Source: Ilex aquifolium (taxonomy: Eukaryota; Streptophyta; Magnoliopsida; Aquifoliales; Aquifoliaceae). Taken from it: a stretch of DNA of 64,000 bases. The notes under the pieces are model-generated. The model did not search any database. It was not told the DNA's origin and was given only the letters and a program-made list of their open reading frames with translations. The stretch spans positions 36,678,001 through 36,742,000 of the forward strand of contig OX637394.1 of NCBI GenBank assembly GCA_951799425.1. The letters are read 5' to 3'. The position numbers and the translations under genes are program-made. Below, piece by piece: positions 56,501 through 64,000 of the stretch (its first letter is position 1; each line of letters opens with the position of its first letter).

Positions 56501-57296
56501 CCAATCCTAGTGGCCAAATATATCAACTAAAGAAGTCCTTTTCATCTGCTTCTTTTGTGAATCAAAAAATTTCTCAGTCATTCCTCTACTGCCTATATCT
56601 TTTCTTGTTTTTTCACTAACCAACTTGCTTTTTCTTTTGTAGTCAATGCCAAATTCTGAATCTCCTACCTCAATTTCAGACTTTGGTATTGAGGCCATCC
56701 ATCAAAAAGCTGATGAATTCATAAAGGTAGTTGACTTTGTATTTACTTCTAGCATTTCTCTCCCTCCTATTGAAGAAGCTCTGAAGCAAGAATTCTCACA
56801 TTTCTTTAAAATTCTAGAGCTTTCCTTTGATCAACTTATCCATGATGACCCTTTTGCTGTAATATCCTGTTTGGCCAAGATTTCTGCTGTCTCTTTTTCT
56901 TACTTCATAGAACAACAACAACAACAAGTGGCCCATATAAGCATTCATCTTCAGACTAAAATCTCATAGACCTACTATTTCCAAGATGAAGTGAAGAATA
57001 AGATAGACTTTATTGATTATGTGAAAGAATTTGCTCCTTAACTTACTTTGAATAAAAAAAGTGAGGATAAATTGAAACAACAAGATACCATCTTACTGTA
57101 TGAAAAAATGGAGCTTGGAGAAAAATTGTCGAAGATAGTTGATAACCGAACCAAAATAAGGCAAGAAAGGGAAAGTTTGCTTTTGAAAACTAAGGAGTTG
57201 TTGAATGAATACCAAGATTGAAGTGGTAAATTTTTAGCTGCAACAGAAAATTTGAAGCATACCCAACAACAATTGAGACTACTGTTAAATGAATGA
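53506..57296 (+). pseudogene. Antisense plant mobile domain (PMD) ORF of gypsy 3
   Basis: The start at 53,506 (MLEMTPKKQNPSSS) opens a frame broken by a hAT insertion and resumed at PSSSGALALSPSL. The PMD-like part (about 54,540-55,190) reads WVTKLEPHFASQWR, ISVVSCFWSQSYVILLPVGM, ILDIAHLTGLLS, then AAIHLANKKKLVLTPFVLGALYRSLF and GGPFWFFNAWLYAYFPEVWPLEP. These fit the plant mobile domain (PF10536) found in transposons and in MAIL1/MAIN-type host proteins. The C-terminal 1.9 kb is low-complexity and coiled coil (DTILLYEKMELGEKLSKI). Several stops occur. Role unknown. Confidence 0.65.
53643..54370. mobile_element. hAT-like MITE inside the antisense PMD ORF
   Basis: Ends are TAGGGGTGTCCATGGGCCGG and its partner CTCATGGACATCCCTA; the interior is rich in GGGCCGGGC-type words. 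The 8-bp flanks CATACCCC and CCTACCCC differ at one base. Removing it rejoins the ORF in sense. Confidence 0.85.
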
Positions 57297-58328
57297 GATA
57301 CTTTCAAGCTCTCTTTTCTTTAGCATTTTAGGAGGCTACACCATGTACTCTTACGGCTTTTATAATCTTGTATATATGTAATTGGCCATTTCATCTTTTG
57401 ATTAATACAAAAGAAATATCTTCTTTTCATCTATGGCCCACAACCTCATTCATTGCATGGAAATATTATTGAAACCATCAGATAGTGGTTGCAAACAATG
57501 AATGGGAATAAATTAAAATTTTCATTCTATGGCTTAAAAGATACAAACCAAACAAAACTTTCCTATTAAGAGGAAGTACAAAACAATTCAACCCTCTTAC
57601 TTAAATTTTAGATGGATTGTTCCTGATCTCTTGTGGCATTCATGCTTGGAGGCTCCATCAAGTATCCCCTTGACTCCCCTTCTAGTGTACAACTTCTCAT
57701 TAGATATTCAGTTTACTTGGTCATCCTTTTTTGTACCCATTTATTCTAACTCTTATTTTCTGAATTAATTCTCAACATTTTAGCCTAATCAACAGAGGCA
57801 TCACTCAATGCCTTCATTTTCTCCCAAGGTATATCATGATAACCTTGTCAGCATGGCTTTAATGGCAACCATTTTTTCATCTCAAGACCTCTTGCAGATC
57901 CTATTTGTTAACTTATGTGGATCCTTCATTTTCTAATTTAGGCTGCAAAAACCCAGATCTAGCCAAGTCATGGCATATCTGATGCAAGTTTTCCTCAACA
58001 GACTTGTTAAATTGGCTTTTGCAACCATTATGTCCGATAGAAGTTAAATCCTTGTAATAGAACTAAGCCTCCACATTGTATGTATCTGCATAAAAAGGGT
58101 TCGTATATGCCCAATGCACCTCCATCCTTTTTCTTCCTTCATCATCACTTTCTGATAGAAAGATCAGTGCTTGATGCAAGGATTATTACACACAACCATT
58201 ACTGTGTATCCAATCTCTTACTACAAGAGCATTAAAATTGGATGAGGAATCTACCACAAAATTTTTTGGATGAAGTAGGTTTTCCTCTCTTGTTTAATAC
58301 TTTTAACATCCTTGAAGGTAGGATGTTG
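57297..58328 (-). pseudogene. C-terminal protease segment of gypsy 3 and pol deletion point
   Basis: On the minus strand FVVDSSSNFNALVVRDWIHSNG (58,260-58,200) is the second half of a Tat-type protease (usual FVVD...ALLGRDWIH), followed by MEVHWAYTNPFYADTYNVEA and SVEENLHQICHDLARSGFL, the stretch that normally leads to RT. Below about 57,930 similarity fades, and nothing of RT is seen before the antisense ORF end. Confidence 0.65.
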
Positions 58329-58336
58329 ACCACTAA

Positions 58337-59916
58337 CAGGGGCGGAGGGACAGCTGGACAGGGTGGGCAAGTGCCCCCCCTAAAAAAAAAAAAATTTATT
58401 AGTTAGGTATATATCTTAATATATAATGTGTGCCCCCCCTCCCCCCCCCCCCCCCTTCATTTATATTTGGCCCACATTATTTACCCAAAAGAATTAAAAA
58501 ATTAAGCCCATTTAAAACAAAAAAATTTGAGTTCAATATTATCTACACAAACTTACTAAAAAAATCAAATATTTGACCTATTACAATCCACCTAAACCTA
58601 TTAAAAAATAAAACTTTTGGCTCAACATTAAAAACAAAACTTTTGGACCACCATTAAAAAATAAAGTTTTTGGCCGAGCATCAGTAACACCTATTAAAAA
58701 CAAAGCTTCTTTTTTTTTTTCTCTCTGTCTCACTCCCAGCTAAGTGAGTGATGTTAGGCCACCAATATTTTTTTTCTCTCACTCCCATCAGAGTTAAGAA
58801 ACTATGAACGAAGGAAAATACTCTTCTATCAAACCATCTTCAAATTCAGCTGACCAATCTCACCTCTTTTAACTCCGCCATGAGCTTATAATGACTACAA
58901 CTTGTTTGATTCTAATATCATGACATTGTATGTGATTCAATATAGCTCACAAGCATGGGTGGAGCCACATGAGGATCAGGGTGGGCACTTGCCCCCCCTC
59001 AGTTTTAGACCACTTTAGATGAGGACCCATAAAATTATTTTATACATTATATTTGTCCCCCTAAATTTTTGAAAATTTCAATGGTTCTAGTTTTTTTTTT
59101 TCAATAAATTAGTAGACCACTAACACTCTAAAATAAATATATTAGTTTTGAATTGAGTCAATGATCTATTTGTATATTGACTAATATAAAATATTTCTAT
59201 TTATCTAACACAATGTTCGTTATTTTTTAAAAATAATTTTTAGTTCTCATTTACCATTTTTTAAGTAATAGTAGTCTATAACCTAATAAAATACGATTGT
59301 ATACAAAAGACAAAAGGTTGTAACCCAAAAATATTTTAAACTATTTCAAATAGAGAATTTATCTATAAGATGATAATGATCTCAACCAAATTTTGCAACT
59401 AAATAAAGAATAATTTTACTACGGACTTGTGATTGTGCGCATTGATAGAAAATTAGTGAAAAATTAATTTACATTTAATTCATATACAAAATTTTAGAGA
59501 TTTTTAAAAAATTTATATTTTATTGAAATATATAATTAAATTAAAAATGTATTAAAAAAAATTTTTGTGTCTTTTTATTAGGATTTTGTTTCGGCTAAAT
59601 AAAAATTAAATTTACTATTTCACAATAATTTTGTTTTGATTCTTATTTTTTTGTTATTCTTGAACTGCATTTTTTTGTATCAATTTTGGCTAAATATTTT
59701 TATATATGTTATATTTTGTCCCCTCATAGACATTCATGGCTTCGCCCCTAACAATATACAATTTTTTTTGGCATTTTTTATGTTAAATGTGTTTTATGTA
59801 TCAAATATAATATAATAAATATAAATATATTATATAGTGTGATTGGTTAGGAGAAAAAAAATTAGAGTGCGTAATTAAAGTGTCCACCCTGACCAAAATT
59901 ACTGGCTCCGCCCCTG
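58337..59916 (-). mobile_element. hAT-like non-autonomous element, CAGGGGCGGAG family copy 2
   Basis: Ends are CAGGGGCGGAGGGAC and CTGGCTCCGCCCCTG, flanked by ACCACTAA (58,329-58,336) and ACCACTAC (59,917-59,924). It is reversed relative to copy 1 at 12,122 and shares most of its interior, but has an extra 250 bp around 58,700-58,955, including a further end-like motif GGGTGGAGCCACATG. It splits the protease of gypsy 3. Confidence 0.85.
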
Positions 59917-60110
59917 ACCACTACCCCATTGTTAACCAGAACTTTGCTAACTAGCTGGCCATTGATGTGGGTCTGTATGTATAGTGGTCTCAAATATTTA
60001 ACTAATTCTTTTTTAGGAGAATGCAACATCACTCTATTTGCCCCCTTGACTCCTTGTTCTATACTTATAGACCTTCCATCAGGTCTGAATTCCTTCACAG
60101 TTTTTGTGAA
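59917..60110 (-). pseudogene. N-terminal protease segment of gypsy 3
   Basis: ELVKYLRPLYIQTHINGQLVSKVLVNNGVVV matches the Tat protease start (LRPLY...VLVDNGAAV). The catalytic Asp is Asn (VLVNNG). The rest of the domain lies beyond the hAT insertion. Confidence 0.7.
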
Positions 60111-60964
60111 TACGGTAATTGATTTAGTGCTATCTTCTATATTTCCTTCTAGTTGCTTTGGTTGTCATGGCTTAGCCTTGAATGCTTTAGGCAGAGCTAA
60201 TATCATATTGCATGTTGCATCATCTCTAAAGAGAGGTTAAATATCTTCAAAGTCCATAGGTTCCTTATCTAAGAGCATGTCTTTGTCTTCTTCTACCTTT
60301 TCTTTTTTTTTTTGCTGATGGATTTTCTAGCATCTTCTCTAGTTCTCCTTGTCTGTTTGAATTCAGCAATCTTCTGATCAAGAATGTCTTGCTTTGTTTG
60401 AACTTCTTTAATCTCCTTTTGTCATTCTCTGGTCCATGTGAGATTTTTCTTTCCCATCGATGGACTTGGCCCTGAATATGCCTCAATAGGAGTAGGATCT
60501 CGTCTGCTCATCCAAGCAACAAACTTCTTTTTTTCCCTCCTTTTTTGGGTTCTGATGAGTACTTGGTACCATGCCTTAGGTGGGAATTTTGGGTGCTAAA
60601 AATGGTGCCGTTTTTCATCATGAACTTTAGGGGGATTTACTATTCTAGATCCAGCCCTTGTGATGATCTCAAATCTCCCTTTCCTTTTATGACTATGCTT
60701 TTCTTGTTGTTCTTGTCTTCTGATTCTTTGCAAAACACTTTCCTTGGCCATTGACGATCCAGCAGAATGGTCCATCCCTTGAAGCCTTTTTTTGTTGGCT
60801 TGGCCTTGGTAACCAGTGCTTCATGGATTTCTCTTGATTTCAAAAAAATAATGGGGACCATGCTAGTACTTATCCTGCATTTTAAATATGCCTGACTCTA
60901 CATCATCAAATATTTTTTCAAAATTATTGTAGATCTGTACATCTCATTTTCCTCTGGTACTGAA
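60111..60964 (-). pseudogene. Gag-protease spacer of gypsy 3
   Basis: A Lys-rich segment (60,486-60,265, HGPENDKRRLKKFKQS) and a second short frame (60,861-60,640, IHEALVTKAKPTKKGFKGW) lie between gag and protease. They belong to the spacer of the polyprotein; no domain is recognised. Confidence 0.45.
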
Positions 60965-62265
60965 TTAGAGACCCTTATCTGTGAATTCTCTTACCACATC
61001 ATCTAGTGGTATTACATCTGGCTTGGATATTTCTTTAGCACATCTGAAGCACATAACCAGTCGCTCTTCTTCTTTGGGAGCCAACTTGCTATGGACTGGT
61101 ATTCTCATTTTGGAGATAATCCTTTCCTTGCCAACCACCAAAATGACAACCTTTTTGTATTCCTGAAAATTGGCAACAACCATATTAATGTTAACTTCTT
61201 TAGGGAATGGGTCTTTGTCTAGACCTATGGGTTCTTCTTCTTTTGCAGCATATATAAGTATTCCCTTTTGGATTAGATCCTGCACACTATTTCTGAAAGT
61301 GATGTAGTTTTTAGTCGAATGCCTAAATGAATTGTGTCATATGCAGTATTATTTTCTCTTTCTATCTTTTTCTAGTGAGATATTATGTCCTTGAGACAGG
61401 ATAATGAATTTTTGGTTGATCATCTCATCAAATAGAGAGCATTAGTCATTGATAGATTGAAGGCGTACTTCCTAAAGATTGAGGGTGCATCCTTTTTGAA
61501 ATGATGGATGGATGACATGTTCATAAGGTTCTCAATATTTTTCAAGCACACATAATTGGTGACTTTTCTATAATATGTTCTACCTCAACTTCCCATCGAA
61601 GTCTTGAAAATAGGTTCTTACTGAACTGTGTTTCCGTTGTTGCTCTTCTTTGAGCAACATTTCATATCTGGTGGCCCTAGCTAAGAGTTCAAAGAAATAT
61701 TTGAACTCCATTCCTTCAATTTCTTTCTTAATTTGAAGTCTAACCCATTCTGGGTTAATTTCATCAATTCAACTTCAGGCAAGTAAACATGACATTTGTT
61801 TTTACCTTTCTTGAATCTGTCAATGTATTGTTTTGTAGATTCATTCGATTTCTGTCTTAATTTTGACCGATCTACCATTGAAATCTCTGATTCATTTTTA
61901 AAGAATTGAGCATGAAACTGCTCTTCCATTTCTTGTCAAGTTTGAATTGAATTGGTAGGCAAAATTATGAACCAAACAAAAGCTGTTTTTGTTAAAGATT
62001 GTGGAAACATTTTCATTTTCAGATTCCCATTATTTTTAACTTTCCCACATTGAAAAGTGAATCTACCTATGTGTTCTATTGTTGATTGATTCTCTTCACT
62101 AGAGTAATATGGAATTCTGAGATTTTATATCCTCCTACGAATTCTTCATAGTCAATCCATGATGGACACGAATTTTTGAACAAAGGTCTTAGTTTTTCTA
62201 AGGCCATGACCATACAAGTCTTGAATCATCTCTATTAGTTGATTTTTATTAAAATTCATATTTTG
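60965..62265 (-). pseudogene. Gag of gypsy 3
   Basis: The N-terminal segment MNFNKNQLIEMIQDLYGHGL (about 62,260) leads to the gag core: MEEQFHAQFFKNESEISMVD, LRQKSNESTKQYIDRFKKGK and PEVELMKLTQNGLDFKLRKKL (61,929-61,681), i.e. the usual F..QF..N..I....L....Q...E....Y..R pattern. The C-terminal segment has VQDLIQKGILIYA-like sequence (61,285) and an acidic LDKDPFPKEVNINMVVANF. Stops and frameshifts separate these parts. Confidence 0.7.
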
Positions 62266-62288
62266 GAGGCCTTCTAAGTTTTCAAACT

Positions 62289-63996
62289 TGTCGATATAAT
62301 TGTTGTTTTATTTGTATTGGAAGATTTATTTGTATTGAGAGATTTATTTGTATTGAGAAATGATATTGATAAATGTAATTTGATTGGGATAAATAGAGCT
62401 CTGTTTTATTTTCAATTGGATGTATTTAATGAATTAATGATCTATTATTTTTATTCGGGTGAAAAATCCGGGCATTACAGTTGGTATTAGAGCATTAGGT
62501 TTAAAATTCTATAGACTGTTTGAAATTTGATTACTTAGGATGGCGACTTGTGGGTAATAGAGGAGTTGATTTTAGGTGCATAAAATTATATTGAAGTGCT
62601 CGGTCGAAGCTAATATGTGATTTATCACTTGTAAATTTTGAGGACAAATTTTTTTTAAGTTGGATGGATTGTGACGACCAAGTCTCGACTTGAATTAGAT
62701 TAAATAATTAAGATTTTATAGGTCTCAAGATATTTTTAAAAATTATACAAACATTAGTCAAGGTCAAATTATATGTTAGATTTTAATTATGGAACATTTG
62801 ATTATTACAAATTTTATTGGGACCAAAATTTATCGAGTATGAAAAAAAAAAAAAAATGCATGAATTTTTTTAAACAAGTGTTGGTGTGTGTGTGTTAGTA
62901 TATAAAACGTGTAGCACAAAAAAAAAAAGAAAAAAAAGATAGAAGACAAGAACATAGAATAAAAGAAAAAAAGAAAACAAATGAGATAAATAAAAGTATA
63001 GGGTGTAAGAAATGACACTTGTCAGTGTGAGAGGAAGCCCATAATAATGTGTGTGCATGTGTGTCAAGTAAAGATCAACTGCATGTGGGAGATTGTGTTT
63101 GAGTGTGCAACGTATACAACGATGTGAGTTAGCTTTTGTAGTAGAACAAAAACATATAAAAATAAAGAGGGGAGGTGGCGGCTAAAGAAGGGCAACCCGA
63201 AAATGAAGAAAATAAGAGAAATGGAAGGTTCGTCCGTGAAGTTTTAACGAATCAAATGGTGATTTGTGATTTAATCATTACGAGGTTCGAATATTATTCG
63301 CGTTACTCAGAATTTTATGTTTTAGCATCGATTTTGAGATACAAGATTGTATATAGTATGCTTCTCTTAAATCTCATTTCAAAGAGTGTTTTCTTGATTA
63401 TCCTTGATTCGTATTTCATCTTGTGAGATCGTTATTGTTTGAACTCTAATTGAATATCGTTAAATATATTGATCTCATTGATCGTGTTCTGTGTGGATTG
63501 AGACAAGATCGTGGCAACCAATAATTTGATGCATCGCTAGCCAATAGACCTGTGAGATCGAGTTGAGGTGGGATGATCGGTGAGGTGTCAGATCTACATT
63601 CAGATCTCGCATGACGTGTGATATGCGAATACAAATAAAAATGTTTTAATTTGTATTTGTTGATTGATATGCTTTATGATACTTGACTTATTCGGTATTG
63701 ATTTTCCTTAAGCATATTATTCTTCATCATATTATATACTTCTCCGCTTTATTTAATATTTTCAAGTTGATTTTAGAGGAAAGATCGAAACGAAAAAATC
63801 AGAGTATTAAAGATGAGAAGATGTCGATATAATTGTTATTTATTTGTATTGGGAGATTTATTATTTGTATTGGAAGATGATATTGATAAATATAATTTGA
63901 TTGGGATAAATAGAACTTTATTTTATTTTCAATTGGATGTATTTAATGAATTAGGGCTCTATTATTTTTACTCAGGTGAAAAATCGGGGCGTTACA
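62289..63996 (+). mobile_element. TRIM-like LTR element with 190-bp interior
   Basis: A partial left LTR (62,289-62,479) matches the end of a complete right LTR (62,670-63,996, 1,327 bp; starts TGTGACGACC, ends GGGCGTTACA). The interior (62,480-62,669) has a primer binding site TGGTATTAGAGC (initiator Met tRNA type) and, before the right LTR, TTTTGAGGACAAATTT. That last motif is the usual end of chromovirus (Del/Tekay-like) pol, so it is an internally deleted derivative. TATAAAAATA at 63,155 is the LTR's likely TATA box. No ORF is supported. The left LTR is cut at gypsy 3. Confidence 0.75.
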
Positions 63997-64000
63997 AAAT

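Larger units (their letters stand above)
53314..62288 (-). mobile_element. Pol-deleted Ty3/gypsy element, Ogre/Tat-like (gypsy 3)
   Basis: On the minus strand gag (about 62,265-60,965) and protease (60,098 to 57,950, split by a hAT element) are followed at once by an antisense ORF on the plus strand (53,506-57,296). No RT, RNase H or integrase motif is found between 57,950 and 57,300, where about 4 kb of pol would be expected. It is cut at 62,288 by the TRIM-like element, and no 5' LTR is seen. It was later hit by hAT elements at 53,643 and 58,337. Confidence 0.75.

Noticed and set aside
62830-63067. Phe/Leu-rich ORFs on the minus strand
   Set aside because: They lie within the LTR over A-rich runs and are poly-A artefacts.

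Overview
The window is plant nuclear DNA, almost certainly from a eudicot with a repeat-rich genome. The evidence is a beta-glucosidase gene with GT-AG introns, TATA boxes of plant type, Ty3/gypsy elements of the Tat kind, a Ty1/copia element, and many hAT- and Mutator-like miniature elements with target-site duplications. The species cannot be named from the sequence. No rRNA gene, functional tRNA gene, CRISPR array or bacterial feature was seen.

The only intact host gene is a 12-exon glycoside hydrolase family 1 (GH1) beta-glucosidase at 19,062-28,209 (+). It encodes 541 residues with a signal peptide and both catalytic glutamates. A second copy at 29,941-49,988 (+) is a pseudogene. It has stops, frameshifts, changed splice sites and a damaged first exon, and two full LTR retrotransposons lie inside it: a gypsy element (30,533-40,812, TSD AAAAT) in intron 2 and a copia element (41,707-47,386, TSD ACAAT) exactly at the acid/base motif. 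Upstream and downstream flanks of the two genes match each other, and a third copy of the upstream flank lies at 52,080-52,750. The locus is therefore a tandem segmental duplication whose units were later filled by transposons.

Layout: 1-433 end of a hAT-like element with telomere-like hexamers; 434-10,001 Tat-type gypsy element (- strand) with a spliced antisense gene on the + strand; 10,002-18,900 AT-rich minisatellites, several small DNA transposons and a large inverted repeat carrying CAC/GTG tracts; 19,062-28,209 gene 1, whose eighth intron is swollen to 5.1 kb by four or more elements; 29,050-49,988 the pseudogene with its insertions; 50,969-51,470 a solo LTR; about 52,850-62,288 a pol-deleted gypsy element (- strand) keeping gag and protease plus an antisense plant-mobile-domain ORF, itself hit by two hAT elements; 62,289-63,996 a TRIM-like LTR element with a 190-bp interior.

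The recurring theme is antisense coding: all three gypsy elements carry a long ORF between the pol end and the 3' LTR on the strand opposite to gag-pol. In the first element this ORF has its own TATA box, a leader with three 17-bp palindromes, and splice sites. All retrotransposon ORFs here are broken, so they are remnants and unlikely to move on their own.
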